The position numbers were made by a program, and so were the translations under genes. From positions 1-33,407 of the forward strand of contig NZ_JAHHIT010000106.1 in NCBI RefSeq assembly GCF_024539675.1: DNA of 33,407 bases, written 5' to 3'. Shown here piece by piece: positions 22,885-30,921 of this stretch (position 1 is its first letter; every line of letters begins with the position of its first letter). Below the pieces are notes generated by a model, which was given only the letters and a program-made list of their open reading frames with translations, did not search any database and was not told where the DNA came from. The DNA comes from Streptomyces hilarionis. Its GTDB lineage: Bacteria; Actinomycetota; Actinomycetes; Streptomycetales; Streptomycetaceae.

Positions 22885-25038
22885 TCATTGTCGGGTCTTT
22901 TCCGCCGACCGGGCCGACGACGATGCCGACGGCGGTGGTGGCGTGGAGGTGGGCTGCGGCGTGGGTGGTGTCGGAGTCGTCGGCGATGCCGGAGTCGTCG
23001 GGGGTGCCTGCGTCGTCGGGGGCTTCGGCTTCGTCGTGCGGCCCGGCGTCGTGGTGAGGGCCCGGGGGCCCATCAGGGCGTAGGAGAGTCCGAAGCCCGC
23101 GCACACCACCGCCGCGCCGCCCACCGCGTCCAGGACCCAGTGGTTGCCGGTGGCCACGATGGCCGAGACCGTGAACAGGGGGTGCAGCAGGCCCAGGGAC
23201 TTCGTCCACCGGCCGCGCGCGACGACGGCGATGACCAGGCCGCACCACAGGGACCAGCCGAAGTGCAGGGACGGCATGGCCGCGTACTGGTTGGTCAGCG
23301 AGGTGAGCGTGCCGTAGTCCGGCTTGGAGAAGTCCTGGACGCCGTGGACCGTGTCGACGACGCCGAGGCCCGGCATCAGGCGCGGCGGGGCCAGCGGGTA
23401 GAGCCAGAAGCCGACCAGGGCGAGCAGGGTGGCGAAGCCCAGGGACGAGCGGGCCCAGCGGTAGTCGACCGGGCGGCGCCAGTACAGGACGGCGAGGACG
23501 GCCAGCGGGACCACGAAGTGGAGCGACGAGTAGTAGAAGTCGAAGAAGTCTCGCAACCGGGTGACGCCGACCACCCAGTGGTTGACGCCGCGCTCGATGT
23601 CGAGGTGCAGACGGCGTTCCAGGCCGAGGACGTCTCGGCCGTGGGCCTCCGCCCGGGCCCGTCCGCCCGAGTTGGTGCCGCCCGTCGCCGCCAGCCGCAC
23701 CTGCTGGTACGCCGCGTACGTCACGCGCAGCAGCAGAAGCTCCAGCAGCAGGTTGGGGCGGGTGAGCACACGCTTGAGGAAGGGCAGCAGCGGGACGTGC
23801 CGCACGCGGGCGGGCACCGGCTCGGCGCACTCGGTCGGGATCGGCGTCCGGTAGTGGGGGGACGTCCGCGGAAGGAACGGGACGACGGTCGCCGCGGCGA
23901 GCGCGAGGAGCAGCACCGCGTTGTCGCGCAGCGGGCGGAGCACCTCCATGTGCGGCAGCGTCATGGCGCCCGGGAGGGTCATCACCACGACGACGGCCAC
24001 GGGCCAGACGTAGCGGTCGGACGCGCGCCGGCCGACCCGGCCGACGACGGTCGGCAGGACCCACAGCAGTTGGTGCTGCCAGGTCGTCGGGGAGACGGCG
24101 ATCGCCGCGCAGCCGGTCAGGGCGACCGCGAGCAGCAGCTGGCCGTCCCGGGCGTAACGGATCGCCCGGCGCACGCCGAGGGCGGCGACGACCGCGCCCA
24201 GCGACAGGAACAGGCCGATCTCGAGCGGTCCGGTGAGGCCCAGGCGGAGCAGGGCGCCGTGCAGGGACTGGTTGGCGAGCGCGTCGGCCTCGCCGCCGAG
24301 CCCGGCGCCCGCGAGGTGGTGCACCCAGTAGAGGGACGAGTCGTGCGGCATCGCCGCCCAGGCGAGCGCCGTGCCGGCGGCGAAGGTGGCGCCGGCCGCC
24401 GCCGCGGTCCGGCGGCGGCCCGTGCACCACAGCAGGACGGTGAAGAGGAGCACCGTGGGCTGGAGGGCGGCGGCCACCCCGACCAGGGCGCCGGCGACCC
24501 GCCGATCCCGTGCGACGAAGCAGCCGAGCAGGACGAGCAGGACGGGGGCGACGCTGGTCTGGCCCAGCCAGAGCGTGTTGCGCACCGGCAGCGAGAGCAT
24601 CAGCAGGCTGCTCGCGACGGGCGCGGCCAGCAGCGCCGTCCGCCTGCCGACCGGCTGGGGCAGGGCACGGGCCAGGACCACGGCGAGGGCCGCCACCAGC
24701 AGCAGGGTGCCGAAGGTCCAGCCCCAGCCGAGGGCCTGTTCGGCCGCCCTGGTGAGCGGCTTGAGGACGAGCCCGGTGAAGGGCGTGCCGGTGAAACGGG
24801 TCGACGCGTAGAGCGAACCGCCGACGTGGAGCACGCCGTCCGGTCCGACCCAGGTCTCCAGGTCCGTCAGCCGCTCCGCGCGCGGGGTGCCGAGGACGAC
24901 GACCACCTGGCGCACGGCGAGGGCCGCCGCCACGAGCCAGAGGCCGAGGCGGGCCGCGCGCAGACGCGCTCTCGTCGTCTCGAGCGCGGTCTCCCCGAAG
25001 GTCTCCGCCGTCCGCCCGCTGTGCTCCGCATTCGCCAC
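22885..25038 (-). CDS. Bifunctional GT87-like glycosyltransferase / PAP2-family membrane protein
   Basis: This is about 717 aa. The N-terminal half (about 25-430) is a multi-helix polyprenyl-phosphate mannosyltransferase-like domain (GT87/DUF2029 type: TPFTGLVLKPLTRA, LWLGQTSVAPVLL, LQPTVLLF, SPTTWQHQLLW). The C-terminal half is a PAP2 domain of the inositol-phosphotransfer kind. PLAPPRLMPGLG, AAMPSLHFGWSLW and TGNHWVLDAVGG supply the Arg, Ser-x-His and His-x5-Asp residues that hydrolyse or transfer phosphate from lipids. A Pro/Thr-rich tail of about 60 residues ends the protein. The likely role is transfer of mannose or phosphate groups on envelope lipids. GTG 25038 is chosen because GGAGG lies 10 bases upstream; an ATG at 25077 also fits. 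The small membrane gene follows. Confidence 0.85.
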   Translation of the reverse strand: MANAEHSGRTAETFGETALETTRARLRAARLGLWLVAAALAVRQVVVVLGTPRAERLTDLETWVGPDGVLHVGGSLYASTRFTGTPFTGLVLKPLTRAAEQALGWGWTFGTLLLVAALAVVLARALPQPVGRRTALLAAPVASSLLMLSLPVRNTLWLGQTSVAPVLLVLLGCFVARDRRVAGALVGVAAALQPTVLLFTVLLWCTGRRRTAAAAGATFAAGTALAWAAMPHDSSLYWVHHLAGAGLGGEADALANQSLHGALLRLGLTGPLEIGLFLSLGAVVAALGVRRAIRYARDGQLLLAVALTGCAAIAVSPTTWQHQLLWVLPTVVGRVGRRASDRYVWPVAVVVVMTLPGAMTLPHMEVLRPLRDNAVLLLALAAATVVPFLPRTSPHYRTPIPTECAEPVPARVRHVPLLPFLKRVLTRPNLLLELLLLRVTYAAYQQVRLAATGGTNSGGRARAEAHGRDVLGLERRLHLDIERGVNHWVVGVTRLRDFFDFYYSSLHFVVPLAVLAVLYWRRPVDYRWARSSLGFATLLALVGFWLYPLAPPRLMPGLGVVDTVHGVQDFSKPDYGTLTSLTNQYAAMPSLHFGWSLWCGLVIAVVARGRWTKSLGLLHPLFTVSAIVATGNHWVLDAVGGAAVVCAGFGLSYALMGPRALTTTPGRTTKPKPPTTQAPPTTPASPTTPTPPTPQPTSTPPPPSASSSARSAEKTRQ

Positions 25039-25245
25039 GCTTCGTCGGCCTCCGCCTCGTTCGCGCCGCCTGACCATCTTTTGTCCGGAAGACCATAGTC
25101 CGTACCGAGAGGGCCTGCTTCCGCGAAGGGCGGGATCCGGAAGGCGCCGCGAACGGGATCCGCCCCCGCGCCGTACCGTCGTTCGCACCATGTGTGCAGT
25201 GGGGCGTACGCAGAGTGCGCGAGGCGGACTGGAGGGGACACCGGC

Positions 25246-26595
25246 ATGCACCGGACATCGGGCAGGGTCCGCGCATCGGGCAGGATCCGCATATCGGGCA
25301 GGGTCCGCACATCGGGCGGGGGCCGCGCATCGGCAGTGGGCCACGCACCGGGAGTGGTCCGCGCACCGGGAACGGTCCGCGATCCGCGGTTGCGCTTACG
25401 GGTCGTGGCCGTGTTCGTGACGTTGCTGGCGATCCAGCTCGGTTCCCTCGTCTCCCCGGCCTACGCCTGCGGCTGCGGCGCGCTGCTCCCGGGCGACCAG
25501 CGGCAGATCAGGGTCGGCCGGGAGGTCTCCGTCGTGCGCTGGGACGGCGCGCGGGAGCAGATCGTGCTGAGCCTGACGGTCGACGGGAACGCGGAGCGGG
25601 CCGCCTGGATCATGCCCGTGCCGCACCGGGCGACGGTCCGGCTCGGCGACCCGGAGCTGTTCGACCAGCTCGCCGCGGCGACGGCTCCCGTGCGCCGCAC
25701 CCGGCACCACTTCTGGCCGCAGGACGGCGACTGGCCGCTGACCACCGGCGACGCCGTCGGCGCTCCGCCCCCGCCCCGGACACGGCCGGGCCGGGTCGGC
25801 GTGGTGGGGCGCGAACGGCTCGGGCCTTTCGACGTGGCCCGGCTCACCGCCGCCGATCCGACGGAACTGGATCGCTGGCTCCACGCCAACGGCTTCACCG
25901 CGCCCCCCGGTCTGGCGGACTCCCTGCGGCCTTACGCGCAACGGCGCTGGGAGTACGTCGCGGTGCGGCTCGCGCCCGAGACCGCCGGTGTCGCGCTGCG
26001 CGGCCGGCTCGATCCGCTGCGGCTCGACTTCGCCTCCGACCGGGTCGTCTACCCGATGCGGCTGTCCCGGTCGGCGGCCGCGCCGCAGTCGCTGGGCCTG
26101 TACGTCCTCGCCGCCCACCGCATGGAACCGGCCTCCCGGATCGGCGGCGAGCGACCGCGGGTGACGTTCGCCGGGCGGCTCACCGCGACGACCGGGCCGC
26201 TGCGGGAGCTGTCGACGGGCGCGCCCTTCCTGACGGCGGTGGCCCAGGAGTTCCCGCACCCCTCAGACATCACCGGGGACCACGAACTGCGCCGGGCTGC
26301 CGCGGACACCGCGTTCCGGCAGGCCGTCTACGAGGACCGGCTGCTCGTGACGGCCGGGATCCCGGTGTGGCTGCTGACGCTCGCCGGCGCGCTGCTCGTC
26401 CTGAACGCGGTCGCGGTCGTGCTGGGGGTGCGCTGGGGACGGCGCCGGACGGACGCCGTGACCGGGACGGACGACGTCACCATCACGCCGGTCAGGGCGG
26501 CCACGCCGGCCACACCAGTCACCACGACCATGACGGCGACGACGGCGACGACGACGACGGCGCCAACGGCCGCGCATCCTGGGCCGAACGGCTGA
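25246..26595 (+). CDS. DUF2330 membrane-anchored extracellular protein
   Basis: This is a 449-aa protein. After a repetitive basic leader (residues 3-45) comes a signal-anchor helix (LRVVAVFVTLLAIQLGSLVSPAYA), then the Cys-rich motif ACGCGALLPG typical of DUF2330. The beta-rich body includes REQIVLSLTVDG, AAWIMPVPHRATV, a poorly conserved charged middle (PPPRTRPGRVG) and YVAVRLAPE. A second membrane helix near residue 385-410 (IPVWLLTLAGALLVLNAVAVVLG) is followed by a Thr/Ala-rich cytoplasmic tail. The function of DUF2330 is unknown. The ATG at 25246 follows GGAGGGG; the open frame extends to 25192 without a better site. It is divergent from the GT87/PAP2 gene. Confidence 0.82.
   Translation: MHRTSGRVRASGRIRISGRVRTSGGGRASAVGHAPGVVRAPGTVRDPRLRLRVVAVFVTLLAIQLGSLVSPAYACGCGALLPGDQRQIRVGREVSVVRWDGAREQIVLSLTVDGNAERAAWIMPVPHRATVRLGDPELFDQLAAATAPVRRTRHHFWPQDGDWPLTTGDAVGAPPPPRTRPGRVGVVGRERLGPFDVARLTAADPTELDRWLHANGFTAPPGLADSLRPYAQRRWEYVAVRLAPETAGVALRGRLDPLRLDFASDRVVYPMRLSRSAAAPQSLGLYVLAAHRMEPASRIGGERPRVTFAGRLTATTGPLRELSTGAPFLTAVAQEFPHPSDITGDHELRRAAADTAFRQAVYEDRLLVTAGIPVWLLTLAGALLVLNAVAVVLGVRWGRRRTDAVTGTDDVTITPVRAATPATPVTTTMTATTATTTTAPTAAHPGPNG
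25253..25381. repeat. Degenerate 18-bp tandem repeat inside the DUF2330 leader
   Basis: About seven copies of an 18-base unit close to CGCATCGGGCAGGGTCCG, decaying towards the end. In frame it encodes a hexapeptide like Thr/Ala-Ser-Gly-Arg-Val-Arg, giving a very basic leader in front of the membrane anchor. Confidence 0.75.
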
Positions 26596-26654
26596 ATTCG
26601 GTTCCGCAGGGCCGTCCGGCTCGACCGGAAGGAACTCGTGGGGCGCCCGCCCCG

Positions 26655-26683
26655 TTGACGCGAGTAGTTAGCATCGCTAACGA
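26655..26683 (+). promoter_or_regulatory. Promoter with overlapping palindromic operator
   Basis: TTGACG (26655-26660) and TAACGA (26678-26683) are 17 bases apart. Within and over the -10 lies the perfect palindrome GTTAGC-ATC-GCTAAC (26667-26681), the kind of site bound by MarR-type dimers. It lies 53 bp before the O-methyltransferase start. Confidence 0.65.
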
Positions 26684-26734
26684 GAGATGCCGGCAGGAAC
26701 GACCGGACACGACAGGACAGGAAAGGCAGGACGC

Positions 26735-27406
26735 ATGAGCGAGTCGCAGGCCTGGGACGCCGTCGACGCCTACTTCACCGACCGCCTGGCCCCGGACGAC
26801 GAGATCATGGCCGCCGCTCTGCGGGAGAGCGACGCCGCCGGCCTGCCGCCGATCAGCGTCACGGCGAACCAGGGCAAGCTGCTCCAGCTGTTCGCCGAGC
26901 TCCAGGGAGCCCGGTCGATCCTGGAGATCGGCACGCTCGGCGGCTACAGCACGATCTGGCTGGCCCGCGCGCTGCCGGCCGACGGCCGTCTGGTCTCGCT
27001 GGAGTACGACCCCCGGCATGCGGAGGTCGCCACCCGCAACATCGCCCGCGCCGGACTCGACAAGGTGGTCGAGGTGCGGGTCGGCGCGGCCCTGGAGTCG
27101 CTGCCGCTGCTGGCCGACGAGAACCCGCCCCCGTTCGACCTGGTGTTCATCGACGCCGACAAGGCCAACAACGCCCTCTACCTGGAGTGGGCGCTGAAGC
27201 TCACCAGCGCGGGCAGCCTGATCGTCGTCGACAACGTCGTGCGGGGCGGCCGGGTGGTGGACGCCGACGACGACGCCCCGGACGTGCTCGGCACCCGCGC
27301 CGCGATCGAACTGATCGGCACGCACCCGAGACTGAGCGGCACCGCGATCCAGACGGTCGGGGCCAAGGGCTACGACGGTTTCGCGCTGGCACGCGTCCTG
27401 GCATAG
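26735..27406 (+). CDS. Class I SAM-dependent O-methyltransferase (COMT/CCoAOMT-like)
   Basis: This is a 223-aa protein. The SAM-binding motif ILEIGTLGGYSTIWLA lies at about 63-78, an acidic ribose-binding residue in LVSLEYD follows, and the metal/SAM motif VFIDADKANNALYLEWAL is at about 135-152. A later IVVDNVVRGGRV contains the Asp-Asn metal ligands of the cation-dependent caffeoyl-CoA OMT type. It transfers a methyl group to a hydroxyl of a small aromatic or similar substrate, identity unknown. The start is the ATG at 26735 with AAAGGCAGG upstream; an in-frame ATG at 26687 is less likely. It probably stands alone and is controlled by the palindromic operator just upstream. Confidence 0.9.
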   Translation: MSESQAWDAVDAYFTDRLAPDDEIMAAALRESDAAGLPPISVTANQGKLLQLFAELQGARSILEIGTLGGYSTIWLARALPADGRLVSLEYDPRHAEVATRNIARAGLDKVVEVRVGAALESLPLLADENPPPFDLVFIDADKANNALYLEWALKLTSAGSLIVVDNVVRGGRVVDADDDAPDVLGTRAAIELIGTHPRLSGTAIQTVGAKGYDGFALARVLA

Positions 27407-27502
27407 CCCCGGGTCGTCCGGCCCGCCCAGGCCTCCCGGGCCCAGCGAGGGCCCGGTCCTCGCGGCCTCGCGGCCTCGTGGGCGTTCGGGCGTCGTGGGC
27501 GC

Positions 27503-27889
27503 TCAGGCCTCGAGGTAGAAACCGACGTTGACGCTGCGCGGTCCGGTGCGGTCGTACACGATGATCTCGCCGGACCCCGCCAGCGGCAGCGTCCCGCCGT
27601 ACACGAGCGACTGGGTGTACTGCCCGATCACCAGTCGCACCTCGGAGGACGGCTCGTCCTGCGACCCGCGCAGCCACGAGACCTGCCAGGTGCGGTCGGG
27701 CCCGCACAGGAACTCCAGGTGCACGCGCGAGACGAACAGCCAGTCCTCGGGCGTGACGAGACGGCACACGGACTTGTCCCTGCCCACCCGCAGCACGGCG
27801 CCCGGGTCGCTGGGCGAGTCGGCCATGAGCATGCCGGCCGTGGCGCCCTCTTCCGTCCCGGAGACGGTGGCCATGGTCAGTTCGAGCAC
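27503..27889 (-). CDS. FHA-domain-like protein
   Basis: This 128-aa soluble protein has AVLRVGRDKSVCRLV (Gly-Arg of the FHA phosphothreonine pocket), then VSRVHLEFLC (Ser-Arg-x-His, the most conserved FHA motif), then beta-rich repeats ending NVGFYLEA. FHA domains bind phosphothreonine on partner proteins, often substrates of Ser/Thr kinases; no kinase is in the window. The GTG at 27889 is favoured by AAGGGGAG five bases upstream. The ATG at 27874 would remove five residues but has no site at the right distance. It is divergent from the DUF1992 gene, 117 bp apart. Confidence 0.75.
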   Translation of the reverse strand: MLELTMATVSGTEEGATAGMLMADSPSDPGAVLRVGRDKSVCRLVTPEDWLFVSRVHLEFLCGPDRTWQVSWLRGSQDEPSSEVRLVIGQYTQSLVYGGTLPLAGSGEIIVYDRTGPRSVNVGFYLEA

Positions 27890-28006
27890 GTGCGCTCCCC
27901 TTGAGATGTCTTCGACATGCCTGTCGGCGTCCTGGGTCCCGAATGTGTTTGTGCAGCGGCCGCATGATAAATCGCCCGGGCACATCGCGTCCGGCACAAT
28001 GGACGC

Positions 28007-28486
28007 ATGACCGAGCGAAAGCCACCGGGTGTTCCGTTCGAGTCCTGGGTCGACAAGCAGATCCGGGACGCTGAGCGGCGCGGCCAGTTCGATCAACTGC
28101 CGGGGACGGGCGAGCCGTTGCCCGCGGAGCTGGAAACGCCGTACGACGAACTGTGGTGGATCAGACGCAAGATGGCCCGGGAGGGTCTGTCCGTGCTGCC
28201 GCCGACGCTCGCCCTGCGCAAGGAGGCGGAGGACGCGCTCGCGGCGGCCTACGCGGCGCCCTCGGAGCGCATCGTCCGGAAGATCATCACGGACGTCAAC
28301 GTCAAGCTGCGCGACATGATGTTCAAGCCGCCGCCCGGGCCCCCGCTGGGCATGAAGCCGTACGACGTGGAAGCGGTCGTACGGGAGTGGCGGGAGCGCC
28401 GGGCGACGGCTGGGGAGAAGTCCGCCGGAGCGACGTCCCCCGGGGGAGGGTCCGCCGGAGGCGCGACCGAGCGGACCGACCCGTGA
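28007..28486 (+). CDS. DUF1992 (DnaJC28-like) protein
   Basis: This 159-aa soluble protein has the family signature near the start: FESWVDKQIRDAERRGQFDQLPGTGEPL, then LWWIRRKMAREGLSVLPPTLALRKE. A helical part follows, then PPPGPPLGMKPYDVEAVVREWRERRA. It ends in a Gly/Ser-rich tail of low complexity. DUF1992 occurs alone in bacteria and next to J domains in eukaryotic DNAJC28; its function is unknown. The start is the ATG at 28007 with only a weak purine stretch in front. Confidence 0.85.
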   Translation: MTERKPPGVPFESWVDKQIRDAERRGQFDQLPGTGEPLPAELETPYDELWWIRRKMAREGLSVLPPTLALRKEAEDALAAAYAAPSERIVRKIITDVNVKLRDMMFKPPPGPPLGMKPYDVEAVVREWRERRATAGEKSAGATSPGGGSAGGATERTDP

Positions 28487-28526
28487 CGGTCGGGCCCGCC
28501 CGGACGGACCGGCCGGACGCGGGACT

Positions 28527-29417
28527 TCAGAGGTGCAGCAGCCGCTCCGTCAGCTCGCGGTAGTCCCGCAGGGCCAGGCGCAGTTGCTCGGTGTCGACGG
28601 CCGCCGCGGCCTTGTCCTTGCCTCCTTCGGGCTGGTGCCAGGAGCCGCGCAGGGTGCGGCGCCGGCGGTCCACGACGTCGGTGAGGCGCGCGGCGAGTTC
28701 CTCCAGGACCTCGTCCGCTTCCGCCACGGCGTCCCGGGGCCCGTCGACGAAGCCGACGACCGCCTGGCGCATGCGCGCGGAGATGCGGTCGCACTCCTCC
28801 TCAGGGAACAGGGACAGGCCGTCGTACCCACCGGACGTCGACGGCGTCGCCGACTTCGGCTCCGGGGCCGGAGTCGGGGGCGGAGTCGACACCCCGGCGG
28901 AGGCGGCAGAGGTGGCGGACGCCCTCGGCGAGGACGGGCCGGTGGCCGGAGCGGTGATCGGCGGGACCGGAGTCCCGGAGGCCGAAGTGCTTCCGGTCTC
29001 ACGGCCCTTGGCGCCCACCGCGCCGGCGTCCACGCCTGCTCCCGAAGTCGCCGCCGTTCCGGTTCCCGTTCCCGTTGCCGTTCCCGCGACGGTGTCGGGG
29101 CTGAGCGGCACGGGCTTCGCGCCCGTCGGGCCGGTGGGGTTCGCGGCGCCCGTCGTGCCCGCAGTGCCCGTCGTCCCAGCAGTCCCAGCAGTCCCAGCAG
29201 TCCCCGCCGTGCCCGCGGTGGTGTCCCTGCGCGTCGCCGCGCCGGGCTCGGCCACCGGGCCGTCGTCGCGGTGATCCCTCGACGAGCGGTCCTTGCCGAG
29301 CGGCAGGACGACCTCTCCGGGCAGGACGGCCCGGCCGGGCCGTGCGGCCTTGGCACGGTCGTCCGCCGGGCGGCGGTCGTCGGCGTTCGTGCCCCGCTCA
29401 GGTGTCAGGTCCGACAT
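28527..29417 (-). CDS. Low-complexity protein with C-terminal helical domain shared with its upstream neighbour
   Basis: This is 296 aa. The N-terminal two thirds are charged, then Gly/Thr/Ala repeats (TAGTAGTAGTAGTTG near residues 67-90), then Pro/Ser-rich. The last 95 residues are ordered: EECDRISARMRQAVVGFVDGPRDAVAEADEVLEELAARLTDVVDRRRR and EQLRLALRDYRELTERLLHL. The same pattern (FVDSPREAVVEADRLLAEVA, later DMRSALVEARALFDDL) occurs in the gene just upstream, so the two share a domain. No signal peptide or membrane helix is seen. The start is the ATG at 29417 with GGAGGG inside the end of the preceding gene, five bases between genes: an operon. Function unknown. Confidence 0.75.
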   Translation of the reverse strand: MSDLTPERGTNADDRRPADDRAKAARPGRAVLPGEVVLPLGKDRSSRDHRDDGPVAEPGAATRRDTTAGTAGTAGTAGTAGTTGTAGTTGAANPTGPTGAKPVPLSPDTVAGTATGTGTGTAATSGAGVDAGAVGAKGRETGSTSASGTPVPPITAPATGPSSPRASATSAASAGVSTPPPTPAPEPKSATPSTSGGYDGLSLFPEEECDRISARMRQAVVGFVDGPRDAVAEADEVLEELAARLTDVVDRRRRTLRGSWHQPEGGKDKAAAAVDTEQLRLALRDYRELTERLLHL

Positions 29418-29422
29418 GGCGG

Positions 29423-30115
29423 TCAGCCCTCCTTCGTCTGGTGACGGTGGAAGCCCAACTGCGGGCGGTGGCCGGAGCGCTCCCGGGCCTCCGCCTCCTG
29501 GACGCGGTGGCGTTCGGAGCCACGGCCGGACGAAGCGATCAGGTCGTCGAACAGGGCGCGGGCCTCCACCAGGGCGGACCGCATGTCCTCCGTGTCGGGC
29601 GCGCCGGCGGCCGGCCCCGAGGCCGCGCCGGCGCCCGTCCCGTACGCGCCGGTGGAGGTCTGGGCGACGCGGTGGACGCGCCGGTAGCCCTGGACGTGGC
29701 CGGCGTGGTGGACGGAGAGCGCGGCGACCTGCTCCTCGTACTGGTCGCCGGCCGGGAAGCCGCGGGCGCCGGCCACCTCGGCGAGGAGGCGGTCCGCCTC
29801 GACGACGGCCTCGCGGGGCGAGTCGACGAACCGCTCCTGCGCGGCCGTCCAGCGGGCTTCGAACCGCTCGCGCTCGGCGGGCTCCAGCGGCCGTTCGCGC
29901 AGTCCGCCGTGCCGCTCGACGAGGGCGCCGAGTTCACGCTCGGCGGCCTTGACGTCTCCGTCGTGGCGGGCCACGGCCCGGTCGTACTCGGGTCCGAAGC
30001 GGCGCTTCAGACCGTGTCCGCCGTGCGAGCCGCGGGCCCTCACGACCAGAACGGCCGCGACGGCGACGAGGGCCGCCACGACCACGATCAGAGCGATGAT
30101 CACTCCTGTGGACAT
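29423..30115 (-). CDS. Membrane-anchored protein with the same helical domain
   Basis: This is 230 aa. A single N-terminal membrane helix (STGVIIALIVVVAALVAVAAVLVV, residues 2-25) is followed by a basic stop-transfer and a cytoplasmic domain beginning RRFGPEYDRAVARHDGDVKAAERELGALVERHGGLRERPL. That is followed by the FVDSPREAVVEADRLLAEVA block and a Gly/Ala-rich linker, then DMRSALVEARALFDDLIASSGR. The ATG at 30115 has GGAAGGCAAGG just upstream; the frame upstream of it (from 30178) is unconvincing. It heads a two-gene operon with the low-complexity protein. The family is common in Streptomyces but its role is unknown. Confidence 0.78.
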   Translation of the reverse strand: MSTGVIIALIVVVAALVAVAAVLVVRARGSHGGHGLKRRFGPEYDRAVARHDGDVKAAERELGALVERHGGLRERPLEPAERERFEARWTAAQERFVDSPREAVVEADRLLAEVAGARGFPAGDQYEEQVAALSVHHAGHVQGYRRVHRVAQTSTGAYGTGAGAASGPAAGAPDTEDMRSALVEARALFDDLIASSGRGSERHRVQEAEARERSGHRPQLGFHRHQTKEG

Positions 30116-30202
30116 GCCTTGCCTTCCGGTGTGTCGGCCCCACGGGCCGGTTCTTCTGTCGGGTTGCCCCGACTGCATCGCGTAAACGGCGGGCGTCCCG
30201 GC

Positions 30203-30298
30203 CCGCCGGAAGGTCCGCCGGAAGATCCGTCGGAAGGTTCGTCGGACGGCTCGTCGGAAGGTTCGTCGGACGGCTCATCGGACGGCTCGTCAGGCCCT
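30203..30298. repeat. 12-bp tandem repeat in the intergenic region
   Basis: About eight units of 12 bases, close to TCGTCGGAAGGT alternating with TCGTCGGACGGC, followed at 30335-30360 by two copies of CCTCGAAAGGCC. The 314-bp gap (30116-30429) holds this repeat and otherwise no gene that I can support. One strand could read as an Asp/Glu/Ser-rich peptide, but it has no start and no promoter. Confidence 0.8.
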
Positions 30299-30429
30299 TC
30301 GCAGGACAGCCCGTCTGACGACCCGTGAGGGCACCCCTCGAAAGGCCCCTCGAAAGGCCCGTCGGAAGGGCCCCGCGTCCTCGGTTATTCGGTTGCCTTC
30401 CGGGCAGGCCGTCGTCGCAGAATGAGCCG

Positions 30430-30921
30430 ATGACCTGGACCATCGCCCCCGAGCCCTCCGGCTCCCCGGTCGCCGCTGCGCTCTGGCGGGACTACTACAC
30501 CGAAGTCAGCGACCGCTGGTATCTGCTCCACGAGGGCCGCCGCACCGATCCGGCCGAGCTGGAGCGGGAGATCGCCGCCCGGACCTGGGAGGAACTCACG
30601 CCGCCACGGGGGCAGTTGCTCGTGGGACGCTACGACGGCGAACCGGGCGGCTGCGCGGGCGTGCTGCTGCTGCACGCCGGGACCGCGGAGCTGAAGCGGG
30701 TGTTCGTGCGGGAGGAGCTGCGTGGCAGGGGCGGCGCGGCGCTCCTCGTGCGGGCCGCCGAGGAGGCCGCTCGCGCGCTGGGCGCCACGCGGATGATCCT
30801 GGACACCCGCGGCGACCTGGTCGAGGCCCGGGCCCTGTACGCCCGGCTCGGCTACGCGGAGACCGACGCGCACAACGACGAGCCGTACGCCGACCACTGG
30901 TTCGCGAGGGAGCTCAGCTGA
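30430..30921 (+). CDS. GNAT-family N-acetyltransferase
   Basis: This 163-aa protein has a C-terminal GNAT core: ELKRVFVREELRGRGGAALLVRAAEEAARALG (beta4, acetyl-CoA pyrophosphate loop with RGRGGA) then MILDTRGDLVEARALYARLGYAETD. It transfers acetyl from acetyl-CoA to an unknown amine. The ATG at 30430 is preferred because the protein begins cleanly there; upstream ATG at 30325 falls in repeat-like sequence. No clear ribosome binding site is present, so the transcript may be leaderless. Its stop overlaps by 8 bp the stop of the convergent exporter gene. Confidence 0.85.
   Translation: MTWTIAPEPSGSPVAAALWRDYYTEVSDRWYLLHEGRRTDPAELEREIAARTWEELTPPRGQLLVGRYDGEPGGCAGVLLLHAGTAELKRVFVREELRGRGGAALLVRAAEEAARALGATRMILDTRGDLVEARALYARLGYAETDAHNDEPYADHWFARELS

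Noticed and set aside
27407..27502. Possible terminator with GGGCCC repeats after the O-methyltransferase
   Set aside because: The short GC palindromes here overlap simple CCTCGCGG repeats and do not give one convincing stem.
30203..30298. CRISPR array
   Set aside because: Units are 12 bases with no spacers, so it is a simple tandem repeat.
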